DNA of 10,930 nt from Bacteroidales bacterium (GCA_015486475.1 WFRO01000331.1:1-10930), one strand, 5' to 3'; shown: positions 1 through 6,685, counted from the first letter of the stretch. The notes: generated by a model from the letters alone, not told the origin. Program-made: numbers and translations.

Positions 1-1
1 G

Positions 2-82
2 AGTGATCTTTCCCTGCAGGAGCTCGAGCAGATCATGCAGGAGGTCAGGGAGGAGATCCAAAAGAAGGAGGAAAAGTCATGA
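2..82 (+). CDS. BlaI/MecI-type repressor, C-terminal fragment
   Basis: This is only the last 26 codons of a gene that begins before the window; the frame ends with TGA at 80-82. The tail is acidic and helical (DLSLQELEQIM, then a Glu/Lys/Arg-rich stretch), resembling the C-terminal end of BlaI/MecI/CopY winged-helix repressors. The stop overlaps the ATG of the downstream M56 peptidase in an ATGA arrangement, the usual operon order for a BlaI repressor and its BlaR1-like protease partner. In the known systems the membrane protease leads to BlaI cleavage and derepression. The DNA-binding domain is out of view, so the family call rests on the tail and the neighbour. Confidence 0.6.
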   Translation, partial: SDLSLQELEQIMQEVREEIQKKEEKS

Positions 83-2085
83 GCCCTTTTATTTCTTATC
101 TTTTGCGTTCGGCGATCACCCTGGCGGTGTTCTATTTTTTTTATGTGGCTTTTCTGCGGAAGGAGACTTTCTTTCGTTTCAACCGATATTATTTTCTCGG
201 CAGCGTGGTCCTTTCGCTCCTGATCCCCCTGGTGGATATCTCCCGGCTGTTGCCCGGAGGGGATCCGGCACCGGTACAGGTGATATCCCGCAGTTATATC
301 AATTTTGAACAGGTCCTGATACCTGCGCCCCCGGTCTCCTCAGCGGTGTCTTCCGGGCCGGATGTTTCGCATCTCCTGTTATGGATCTACCTGGCCGTGG
401 CGGGTGTGCTGTTGTTGCGTATTGTGGTGCAGGGCTTACGGTTATTTCTGCGGATCCGGAGGTCACCGGTGATCAGACGGGATGGTGTAAAGATCGTGGC
501 GGACAGGCATGTGAAAAGTCCTTTTTCATTTTTTAGCTGGGTGTTCGTTCATCCGGAACAACTGGTGGAGCCGAACATCGGAGAGGTGATCCTGCATGAG
601 AAAGAGCATATCCGGCAGCATCATACCTGGGACCTCCTGCTGATGGAGTTGTTTTCCGTTATTCAGTGGCCCAACCCTTTTGTCTGGCTGATGAACCGTG
701 CCATGAAAGAGACCCATGAATATCTGGCCGACAGAGCTGTGCTGGCGCAGGGGATCCCTGCCGGCGACTACCAGCGTACCCTGATCGGCTTTGTCCTGGG
801 GGGCGGGAACGCTGCCCTGATCACCCCTTTGAATTTTTCACTGAACCATAAAAGAATCCTGATGATGAAAAAAATGAGATCTCCCAACAGCAAAAAATGG
901 TGGAGCCTCCTGCTCCTGCCCGTGATCCTCATCCTGGTCTTCGCTTTTTCCAATCCTCCGGTTGAAAAAAACAGTCATCCGACTTTTCCTGAACAGAAGG
1001 AGAAATATGTTTTGACGGGTCATGTTATAGATAGTAAAACGGGGGATCCTGTCCCCGGGATAAATATTTACCTTCCGGGGAAGGGGACCGGCACAGTAAG
1101 TGATGTACATGGCCGTTTCATGCTTGCTGCGGAATCACGTAAAAGTAAAGTGGTTTTTGAGCAGCGCGGATATCTGAAACAAGAACTGCTCCTTAAGATC
1201 GGGAAAGACAACGAGGTCAGGATGGAACGACTTGAGGGTACATTACCTCCACCTCCTTCAAATCCTGACGGGGAAACCGGTACCATGGGGAGGCCCGTAT
1301 TGTATATTTTGAACGGCAAAGAGATAAGCAATGAGGAAATGAAAAATATATCTTCTGAAGATATCCGGAAGATCGATGTCATCAAAGGGGACAAAGCTGT
1401 AAAGCTCTATGGAGAGAAAGCCCGTAATGGAGTGATCATACTCACACTCAAACAACAGGGAGAATATAAGTTGAAGGGAAAAGTGATCGATGATGCTACC
1501 GGCCAACCGAAGCAGGGGGTCAGCGTGGTGGTTGTGAACACGACCCGGGGAACGATGACGGGTCCTTCCGGGAAATTTGTTCTGATCATGGACAAACCGG
1601 AAGAAGAGGTGGCTTTTTCCTTTGTCGGGTATGAAACGGTGAAGAAAAAGCTGAAAGCGGGTGAAGATGCTGTGATCCGTCTGAAAAAAGGGATCATCCG
1701 TCTGGACCTGAATGAAGTGCCTGTGCAGCGGGAAAGCTCTTCGCAGCCCGTCACGGTGAATGGCAAGGAAGAGATCTTCTACGTGGTGGAGGATGTGCCG
1801 CACTATCCAGGGGGCATGCCGGCCCTGAAGAAATATATCTCCTCGCACCTGAAATACCCGGAAAAGCTGAAGAAAAAAGGCATAGGCGGCACGGTTTGGG
1901 TCAATTTCACCGTGGATGAGCAGGGCAGGGTGAAGGATGTCTATGTGGACAAGGTCCACAGCATAGATCCCCAACTGGACAAAGAGGCGGTACGGGTGAT
2001 CTCCTCGCTGCCTGCCTGGACGCCCGGAAAACAGCGCGGCAGGAGCGTGCCGGTGGAGTTGTCGGTGCCGGTGGAGTTTAAATAG
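79..2085 (+). CDS. BlaR1-like M56 peptidase with TonB C-terminal domain
   Basis: Predicted inner-membrane zinc metallopeptidase of 668 residues. Hydrophobic helices lie near residues 4-24, 38-56, 98-117 and 274-291. The M56 core has the zinc motif HEKEH (H173, E174, H177) and a downstream HEYLAD (E214, D218) giving the third ligand. After the last helix come a carboxypeptidase-like regulatory beta-sandwich (about 309-390), a segment like a TonB-receptor plug (about 405-457, YILNGKEI then IRKIDVIKGDKAVKLYGE), a second carboxypeptidase-like repeat (about 462-543), and a TonB C-terminal domain (575-668, starting HYPGGMPALKKYI). Such M56-TonB composites are known in Bacteroidota; classical BlaR1 instead ends in a penicillin-binding domain, so beta-lactam sensing should not be assumed. 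The start overlaps the stop of the BlaI-like gene. A purine-rich AAGGAGG lies 8 bases upstream, unusual for this phylum but also part of the Lys/Glu codons of the previous gene. The inducer is unknown. Confidence 0.9.
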   Translation: MSPFISYLLRSAITLAVFYFFYVAFLRKETFFRFNRYYFLGSVVLSLLIPLVDISRLLPGGDPAPVQVISRSYINFEQVLIPAPPVSSAVSSGPDVSHLLLWIYLAVAGVLLLRIVVQGLRLFLRIRRSPVIRRDGVKIVADRHVKSPFSFFSWVFVHPEQLVEPNIGEVILHEKEHIRQHHTWDLLLMELFSVIQWPNPFVWLMNRAMKETHEYLADRAVLAQGIPAGDYQRTLIGFVLGGGNAALITPLNFSLNHKRILMMKKMRSPNSKKWWSLLLLPVILILVFAFSNPPVEKNSHPTFPEQKEKYVLTGHVIDSKTGDPVPGINIYLPGKGTGTVSDVHGRFMLAAESRKSKVVFEQRGYLKQELLLKIGKDNEVRMERLEGTLPPPPSNPDGETGTMGRPVLYILNGKEISNEEMKNISSEDIRKIDVIKGDKAVKLYGEKARNGVIILTLKQQGEYKLKGKVIDDATGQPKQGVSVVVVNTTRGTMTGPSGKFVLIMDKPEEEVAFSFVGYETVKKKLKAGEDAVIRLKKGIIRLDLNEVPVQRESSSQPVTVNGKEEIFYVVEDVPHYPGGMPALKKYISSHLKYPEKLKKKGIGGTVWVNFTVDEQGRVKDVYVDKVHSIDPQLDKEAVRVISSLPAWTPGKQRGRSVPVELSVPVEFK

Positions 2086-2090
2086 AGGAA

Positions 2091-2127
2091 GAAATTAGCT
2101 CGGGCTGCGCCCTCACGAAATTAGCTC
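2091..2127. repeat. Direct repeat GAAATTAGCTC flanking a TGC-loop hairpin
   Basis: Two exact 11-base copies of GAAATTAGCTC lie at 2091-2101 and 2117-2127, directly after the M56 gene stop. Between them, 2102-2112 is a perfect short inverted repeat, GGGC-TGC-GCCC. The C-TGC-G core matches two hairpins at 6516-6552. There is no T-run after it, so an intrinsic terminator role is possible but unproven. It has no coding potential. Confidence 0.6.
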
Positions 2128-2152
2128 CCGTTGGTCGCAAAATCAGTAGAAA

Positions 2153-2184
2153 TGCTTGAATGATTGAATGCATGAATGATTGAA
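2153..2184. repeat. Octamer tandem array, TGNNTGAA x4
   Basis: Four consecutive 8-base units follow TGNNTGAA: TGCTTGAA (2153), TGATTGAA (2161), TGCATGAA (2169) and TGATTGAA (2177). The period is exact, and units 2 and 4 are identical. It lies in the same intergenic region as a heptamer array, but its period is 8 rather than 7. Confidence 0.75.
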
Positions 2185-2210
2185 AAATCAGCAATCAAAC
2201 TTGTCCGTCT

Positions 2211-2240
2211 GTAGTCCCGATTTATCGGGACGAAGGCGGG
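2211..2240 (-). repeat. Dispersed 30-base palindromic element, copy 1
   Basis: The core GTCCCGA-TTTA-TCGGGAC (2214-2231) is a 7-bp perfect stem with a 4-base loop. The reverse complement of 2211-2240 matches 6411-6440 at 29 of 30 positions, so this is a dispersed element found in both orientations, similar in style to REP-type palindromes. It lies between convergent genes, where a stem-loop could protect or end both transcripts; that role is inferred. Confidence 0.85.
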
Positions 2241-2244
2241 AATC

Positions 2245-2321
2245 AACATTCAACATTCAACATTCGATATTCGATATTCGACCTTCGTCATTCGTCGTTC
2301 ATCGATCAACCTTTGTACTTC
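2245..2321. repeat. Degenerate heptamer tandem array, 11 units
   Basis: Seventy-seven bases divide into 11 in-phase units of 7, mostly ending in TTC: three AACATTC, two GATATTC, then GACCTTC, GTCATTC, GTCGTTC, ATCGATC, AACCTTT and GTACTTC. The phase holds while the word changes, which suggests serial unit duplication followed by divergence. The array stops 3 bases before the stop codon of the minus-strand aminotransferase. GATATTC reappears in phase at 6658 and 6672. The remaining intergenic DNA at 2086-2324 shows no gene. Confidence 0.85.
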
Positions 2322-2324
2322 CCC

Positions 2325-3521
2325 CTACTTCCTTCCCGGATACACCTTCAGCGCCTCTTCCAGCACTTTGACGGCGTGCTTCAGGTCATCGATCTTCAGC
2401 ACGTAGGCGATGCGCACCTCGTCCTTTCCGAGGCCGGGGGTGGCATAGAATCCGGAGGCGGGGGCCAGCATCACCGTGGCGTCTTCGTAAGAGAAATCGC
2501 TGAGGATCCACTGGGCAAATTTATCCGCATCATCTACCGGCAGGCGGACGATGGTATAAAAGGCGCCGCCGGGGACGGGGGTGAAGACCCCGTCGATCCT
2601 GTTGAGGGCCCCTACGAGGTAGTCGCGGCGGGCGATATATTCGTTGTACACCTCTTCGAAATATTCTTTGGGCGTGTCGAGGGAGGCTTCGGCAGCCACC
2701 TGCCCGAAGGTGGGCGGGCTCAGCCGTGCCTGGGCAAACTTGAGTGCCGTATCGAACACCTCCCTGTTACGGGTGATCAGGGCGCCAATGCGGCTGCCGC
2801 ATGAGCTGTAACGCTTCGACACCGAGTCCATCAGCACTACGTTCTCTTCGATGCCTTCCAGGTTCATCACCGAGAAATGCTCTTTTCCGTCATAGCAAAA
2901 TTCGCGGTACACCTCGTCGGCGAAAAGGAAGAGGTCGTGTTTTTTAACGATATCCCGCAGGGCTTCCAGCTCTTCGCGGCTGTAAAGATAGCCGGTGGGG
3001 TTGTTGGGGTTACACACCATGATCCCTTTGGTGCGGGGGGTGATCTTTTGCTCGATCTCCTCCATCGGAGGCAGGGCAAATCCGTCCTCAATGTAAGAGG
3101 TCACCGGCACCACCTTCACGCCTGCCTCGGCAGCGAAACCGTTGTAATTGGCATAGAAAGGCTCGGGTATGATGATCTCATCGCCCGGATCGAAGCAGGC
3201 CATCATCGCGAAGAGGATCGCCTCCGAGCCGCCGGTGGTGATCATGATCTGCGTCCAGTCGATGTCAATGCCCACGCTCCGGTAATAGCCGGCCAGCTTG
3301 CGGCGGTAGGATTCAATACCTGCCGAATGACTGTATTTGACCACTTTTTCATCGAAATGCCGGATGGCCTGCAGTGCTACCTCCGGCGTGGGAATATCGG
3401 GTTGGCCGATGTTGAGGAAATAGACCTTATGGCCCCGGTGTATGGCCTCTTCGGCATAAGGTACCAGCCGCCGTATCGGTGAGGCCGGCATCCTGTTCCC
3501 TTTGTCTGATATCTTTGGCAT
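2325..3521 (-). CDS. Class I/II PLP-dependent aminotransferase
   Basis: Cytosolic fold-type I aminotransferase of 398 residues, a normal length for the AspB-like (COG0436-type) group. It should move an amino group between an amino acid and a 2-oxo acid using pyridoxal phosphate. Visible landmarks are NIGQPD (38-42), NPNNPTG (171-177) in the cofactor-binding region, ADEVY with D202 (pyridine nitrogen) and Y205, the Schiff-base lysine K236 in SVSKRYSS, and R370 in DEVRIAYV, which would bind the substrate alpha-carboxylate. The first ATG is preferred over M11 because the N-terminus (PKISDKG, then MPASPIRRLVPYAEEA) matches the usual start of these proteins, and a -7 promoter match lies just upstream. 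No Shine-Dalgarno sequence is seen. The gene is convergent with the M56 gene and divergent from ccsBA, so it is probably monocistronic. Substrate specificity (aspartate, aromatic or other) cannot be read from the sequence, so no symbol is given. Confidence 0.93.
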   Translation of the reverse strand: MPKISDKGNRMPASPIRRLVPYAEEAIHRGHKVYFLNIGQPDIPTPEVALQAIRHFDEKVVKYSHSAGIESYRRKLAGYYRSVGIDIDWTQIMITTGGSEAILFAMMACFDPGDEIIIPEPFYANYNGFAAEAGVKVVPVTSYIEDGFALPPMEEIEQKITPRTKGIMVCNPNNPTGYLYSREELEALRDIVKKHDLFLFADEVYREFCYDGKEHFSVMNLEGIEENVVLMDSVSKRYSSCGSRIGALITRNREVFDTALKFAQARLSPPTFGQVAAEASLDTPKEYFEEVYNEYIARRDYLVGALNRIDGVFTPVPGGAFYTIVRLPVDDADKFAQWILSDFSYEDATVMLAPASGFYATPGLGKDEVRIAYVLKIDDLKHAVKVLEEALKVYPGRK

Positions 3522-3545
3522 GGTCTGGTGGTTTTATTGATCATT

Positions 3546-3553
3546 CAAAGTTA
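3546..3553 (-). promoter_or_regulatory. Candidate -7 promoter element of the aminotransferase
   Basis: Read on the minus strand, this is TAACTTTG, a full match to the Bacteroidota -7 word TAnnTTTG. It would place the transcript start near 3539 and leave a leader of about 18 bases before the ATG at 3521. No convincing TTTG -33 element is present; that position is occupied by the inverted repeat at 3569-3584. Confidence 0.5.
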
Positions 3554-3568
3554 AAGTAAATTTTTCAG

Positions 3569-3584
3569 GCAGAATATGTTCTGC
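3569..3584. promoter_or_regulatory. Inverted repeat, possible operator
   Basis: This is a perfect 6-bp inverted repeat, GCAGAA-TATG-TTCTGC, in the gap between the divergent aminotransferase and ccsBA. It falls over the expected -33 zone of the aminotransferase promoter, where a dimeric regulator could act. No regulator gene is adjacent, and a 6-bp arm can arise by chance. Confidence 0.35.
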
Positions 3585-3644
3585 AACGAAAAAGCAGAGA
3601 AAAATTGTTTTATGGGATTTGCTCTGAAAGTGCTGACAAGACAT

Positions 3645-3652
3645 TATCTTTA
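3645..3652 (+). promoter_or_regulatory. Weak candidate -7 element of ccsBA
   Basis: TATCTTTA matches 5 of the 6 fixed positions of TAnnTTTG. A TTTG at 3618-3621 could serve as the -33 element, though the 23-base spacing is somewhat long. It would give a leader of about 25 bases before the chosen ATG at 3686, and it also argues against a start as far upstream as 3605. Confidence 0.3.
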
Positions 3653-3685
3653 CCGGCTGATCCGACAGAAACAAAACATGCTTTG

Positions 3686-6463
3686 ATGAAGAGATCTTTG
3701 CGTTTCCTTTTTTCGCCTGTCCTGATGGGTTTCCTGATATTGTTCATGGCCGTATCGGCAGGCATGGCCACTTTCATTGAGAGTAAATATGGCTCGCCCA
3801 CAGCAAGGGTCGCCGTTTATGATGCCTGGTGGTTCAAGCTTGTCATCCTGCTGCTCATCGTGAACCTCACCGGCAATATGTTCATCCGCAAGGTCTATAA
3901 AAAGAAGAAGCTGACGATCTTCCTTTTTCACATTGCTTTCATCTTCATTGTCCTGGGAGCTGCGGTTACACGGTATATCAGTTACGAAGGCACTATGCAC
4001 ATCCGGGAGGGAGAGGATTCCTCTGTTTTGCTTACTTCCGGTACCTGGATCACCGGGACGCTGGAAAAGGGAAACGAAAAAGTATCTTTTCAAAAAAGGG
4101 CGTTGTTTGTCCGGGGGAAGGAACCCCGTTTCAAAAAAAAGGTACGTCTGGGAGGAGAAGTTTATTCCATTCGGTTACTCAGTTATATGCCTTCGGCACG
4201 GCCGGCTACGGTACCTGATATCCTGCAGTTCCGGATCTCGGGGAAAGAAGGGGCAAAAAAGGTTTATGTCAAGGCTTATCACGGGCAGGCGGGTGCTCCG
4301 GCAGCGGTCATGCTCGGTGATACCCGTGTCCGTCTGGCATTTGGTGTGAAGGAGATCCGTTTACCCTTCAGTCTTCATCTGAATGATTTTCAGATCGAGC
4401 GTTATCCCGGCTCCAACAGTCCCTCTTCGTATGCCAGCGAGGTGGTGCTCACCGATCCGGAGAAAGGGGTAAAAAGACCGTTTCGCATCTACATGAACCA
4501 TGTGCTGAATTACAGGGGTTACCGTTTTTTCCAGTCTTCTTATGACCCGGATGAAAAAGGCACCATCCTTTCGGTCAACCATGATGCCCTGGGTACCACA
4601 CTGACCTATATCGGTTATTTTCTGATGACGCTGGGCATGTTGCTGTCCATCTTCAACAGGAACAGCCGTTTCATGCAACTGGGGCGTTCCATCGATCTTT
4701 CCGGCGCTCCCCAAAAGATCGCCTCCATCATAGGTTTTGCTCTGGTGATCGGCGGGTTGTCCTCACAGCCTGTTTCGGCCAAAGAGATCTCCCTGCCTGC
4801 GAAGATGGTTACCAGGGCGCAGGCGGAGGCATTCAGCGACGTGCTGGTGCAGGATCAGGGAGGTCGCATCAAACCGTTCCAGACGCTGGCCTCAGAGATC
4901 GTGCGGAAGGTGGCATATAAGTCCACGATCGGGGGCCTGACCCCTGAGCAGGTGGTGCTGAGCATGGTCTTTTACCCTAAGGAGTGGCAGCAGGTACCCA
5001 TGATACGCGTATCGAACAAACAGGTCAGGAAGATGGTGGGCATTCAGGGATCTTTCGCCGCGTTTACGGATTTTTTTGATCAGGGTCATAACCATACCTA
5101 TATCCTGTCCATGGCTGTCCAGAGGGCTTACCGGAAAGATCCTGCCACCCGCAGCAAAGTGGATCAGGACATCCTCAAGACAGATGAGCGGCTGAATATC
5201 TGCTATCTCGTTTATACGGGAAGGATGCTGCGTCTCTTTCCCGTTGCCGGGGATCCTGACAACCGCTGGTATGCCCCCGGCGAGCATATCCCGCAGTTGT
5301 CTGCAAAAGATTCGGTTTTTATCAATAAGACCATACAGCGCCTGTTCATATCCCTCCGTGAAAAGAAGAGTATCTCCGGGATCGATTCGCTTGCGCAAAG
5401 CATCAAAAGATACCAGCGGCAAACGGCTGCCGGCCTGGTGCCCCCCGAAAGAAAAGTACGGGCAGAGATCTTTTATAATAAGGCCGGTATCTTCGGGAAA
5501 GTTTCCATCGTGTACGGTCTGATGGGTTTTGTCCTGCTGGTGCTGCTGTTCTTTTCCATCCTCATCCCGGGACTGAAGATCCGGCTTGTCATAAAGGTAT
5601 CGGTGATCCTTATTGCAACCGGTTTTGCGTTCCATACGCTGGGCCTGGCGCTGCGCTGGTACATTTCGGGTCATGCTCCCTGGAGCAACGGTTATGAGTC
5701 GATGATCTATATCGCCTGGGCCACGGTGCTGGCCGGGGTGGTCTTTACCCGCAAGTCGCCCTTCGCCCTGGCGGCAGGGGGCATCCTGGCCTCCCTCACC
5801 CTGTTCGTGGCCCATCTCAGCTGGATGAGCCCGGAGATCACGCCGCTCGTACCAGTGCTGAAGTCCTACTGGCTCTCGATCCATGTGTCGGTCATTACCG
5901 CCAGCTATGGGTTCCTGGGCATGGGTATGGTGCTGGGGCTCTTCAACCTGTTCCTGCTCATCTTCAGGACGGAGAAGAACAAGGATCATATAGATCAGAC
6001 GCTCACCACCCTCACCCGCATCAACGAGATGACCCTCATCCTGGGAATATATTTCCTCTGGATCGGCACCTTCCTGGGCGGAGTTTGGGCCAATGAGTCG
6101 TGGGGCCGCTACTGGGGGTGGGACCCCAAGGAGACCTGGGCGCTGGTCACCGGGCTGGTGTATGTCTTTGTCGTGCACATGCGCCTGATCCCGGGCCTGC
6201 GGGGAGAGTTTGCCTTCAACCTGGCAGCGGTGCTGGCCTTTTTCTCCGTGATCATGACCTACTACGGGGTGAACTATTATCTCACCGGTCTGCATTCCTA
6301 TGCCTCCGGGGAGGCTATGCCCATCCCCATGGCCGTATATGTGATCCTGGCTGTCCTGGCGGTCATCGTCCTGGCGGCCTGGCAGAAGGAGAGAGTGAGG
6401 AGAAATGAGCCCCGCCTTCGTCCCGATGAATCGGGACTACGGCGTGCAAAGAATGAGAGATGA
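3686..6463 (+). CDS. ccsBA: Fused ResB-CcsA cytochrome c synthase (System II)
   Basis: Membrane protein of 925 residues that would export heme and attach it to CXXCH apocytochromes outside the inner membrane. The ResB-like part starts with helices near 9-30, 48-66 and 78-95; H82 in LFHIAFIF fits the first transmembrane heme-ligand histidine. A periplasmic ResB domain follows, then another helix. Residues about 366-603 form a large soluble middle domain containing QDQGGRIKPFQTLASE. The CcsA part has external H663 (GHAPWSN), membrane H733 (WLSIHVSV), the tryptophan-rich WWD motif (W801, W806, W810, W812, D813) and external H870 (GLHSYASG), so all four expected histidines are present. The open frame extends upstream to a TTG at 3605, but ATG 3686 is preferred: it gives the basic MKRSLRFLFSP start and then the first helix. 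The last 17 codons lie largely in repeat DNA (6411-6440 and 6451 onward), so the natural end was probably near AAWQKERVRRNE. No cytochrome gene is adjacent. Confidence 0.92.
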   Translation: MKRSLRFLFSPVLMGFLILFMAVSAGMATFIESKYGSPTARVAVYDAWWFKLVILLLIVNLTGNMFIRKVYKKKKLTIFLFHIAFIFIVLGAAVTRYISYEGTMHIREGEDSSVLLTSGTWITGTLEKGNEKVSFQKRALFVRGKEPRFKKKVRLGGEVYSIRLLSYMPSARPATVPDILQFRISGKEGAKKVYVKAYHGQAGAPAAVMLGDTRVRLAFGVKEIRLPFSLHLNDFQIERYPGSNSPSSYASEVVLTDPEKGVKRPFRIYMNHVLNYRGYRFFQSSYDPDEKGTILSVNHDALGTTLTYIGYFLMTLGMLLSIFNRNSRFMQLGRSIDLSGAPQKIASIIGFALVIGGLSSQPVSAKEISLPAKMVTRAQAEAFSDVLVQDQGGRIKPFQTLASEIVRKVAYKSTIGGLTPEQVVLSMVFYPKEWQQVPMIRVSNKQVRKMVGIQGSFAAFTDFFDQGHNHTYILSMAVQRAYRKDPATRSKVDQDILKTDERLNICYLVYTGRMLRLFPVAGDPDNRWYAPGEHIPQLSAKDSVFINKTIQRLFISLREKKSISGIDSLAQSIKRYQRQTAAGLVPPERKVRAEIFYNKAGIFGKVSIVYGLMGFVLLVLLFFSILIPGLKIRLVIKVSVILIATGFAFHTLGLALRWYISGHAPWSNGYESMIYIAWATVLAGVVFTRKSPFALAAGGILASLTLFVAHLSWMSPEITPLVPVLKSYWLSIHVSVITASYGFLGMGMVLGLFNLFLLIFRTEKNKDHIDQTLTTLTRINEMTLILGIYFLWIGTFLGGVWANESWGRYWGWDPKETWALVTGLVYVFVVHMRLIPGLRGEFAFNLAAVLAFFSVIMTYYGVNYYLTGLHSYASGEAMPIPMAVYVILAVLAVIVLAAWQKERVRRNEPRLRPDESGLRRAKNER
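6411..6440 (+). repeat. Dispersed palindromic element, copy 2, inside ccsBA end
   Basis: This copy matches the reverse complement of 2211-2240 at 29 of 30 positions. The core is GTCCCGAT-GA-ATCGGGAC, so the one mismatch to copy 1 is in the loop and the stem stays intact. It is read through as coding sequence and gives the ccsBA tail residues PRLRPDESGLR, followed by repeat-derived codons to the stop at 6461-6463. Confidence 0.88.
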
Positions 6464-6485
6464 GAGATGAGAGGGGAGAGAGGAT
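6451..6485. repeat. Heptamer array overlapping the ccsBA stop
   Basis: Five in-phase 7-base units: GAATGAG, AGATGAG, AGATGAG, AGGGGAG and AGAGGAT. The ccsBA stop codon TGA at 6461-6463 lies inside the second unit, so the array supplies both the last residues and the termination codon. Confidence 0.7.
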
Positions 6486-6487
6486 GA

Positions 6488-6584
6488 GCCTGCGAGCAGG
6501 CGTTTGAGGTTTGAAGCTCGCTGCGCGAGCGTTTGAGGTCCGCTGCGCGGACGTTTGAGGGTTTGAGACGCAATGAATTGCGTC
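6488..6584. repeat. Array of four hairpins separated by GTTTGAG words
   Basis: Four perfect inverted repeats occur in a row: GCCTG-CGAG-CAGGC (6488-6501), GCTCGC-TGC-GCGAGC (6516-6530), GTCCGC-TGC-GCGGAC (6538-6552), and an 8-bp stem GACGCAAT-GA-ATTGCGTC (6567-6584). The spacers are GTTTGAG/GTTTGAA words at 6502, 6509, 6531 and 6553, with one more overlapping the last stem. Hairpins 2 and 3 differ at two bases in each arm with pairing kept. The array sits just downstream of ccsBA and upstream of valS. It could end or stabilise the ccsBA transcript, though no T-run follows. Confidence 0.85.
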
Positions 6585-6600
6585 TGTACTGATATCGTTT

Positions 6601-6628
6601 CAGGTTCCAGGTTTCAGGTTCCAGGTTT
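6601..6628. repeat. Heptamer array CAGGTTC/CAGGTTT x4
   Basis: Four exact 7-base units alternate CAGGTTC, CAGGTTT, CAGGTTC and CAGGTTT. The same words occur inverted near 9522-9542 (TAACCTG, GAACCTG, AAACCTG). Confidence 0.85.
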
Positions 6629-6643
6629 GATTTTTAGAGAATT

Positions 6644-6685
6644 CACATTTATTATTCGATATTCAGTGTTCGATATTCATCATTT
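6644..6685. repeat. Heptamer array with GATATTC words
   Basis: Six units of 7: CACATTT, ATTATTC, GATATTC, AGTGTTC, GATATTC and ATCATTT. GATATTC is the same word found twice in phase at 2266-2279. After this array, 6686-6747 holds only the presumed valS promoter and leader. Confidence 0.75.

Noticed and set aside
2153..2321. Possible CRISPR array
   Set aside because: Units are 7-8 bases with no spacers of constant length, no repeat of 25-40 bases and no cas genes.
2180..2371. Open frame on + strand with a Phe/Ser/His-rich repetitive peptide (STFNIQHSIFDIR)
   Set aside because: It is the translation of the heptamer array and then runs antisense into the aminotransferase gene. It has no leader or promoter. 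Period-7 DNA gives a pseudo-repeat peptide of 7 residues in any frame.
3605..3685. Upstream extension of ccsBA from a TTG start
   Set aside because: The added 27 residues do not resemble a ResB start and cover the candidate promoter. ATG 3686 begins the expected basic residues and first helix.
4892..6295. Long 467-codon open frame antisense to ccsBA
   Set aside because: It is rich in His, Gln, Gly and Pro with no recognisable domain, and is entirely opposite a gene with clear CcsA motifs. It is a shadow caused by the composition of the coding strand.
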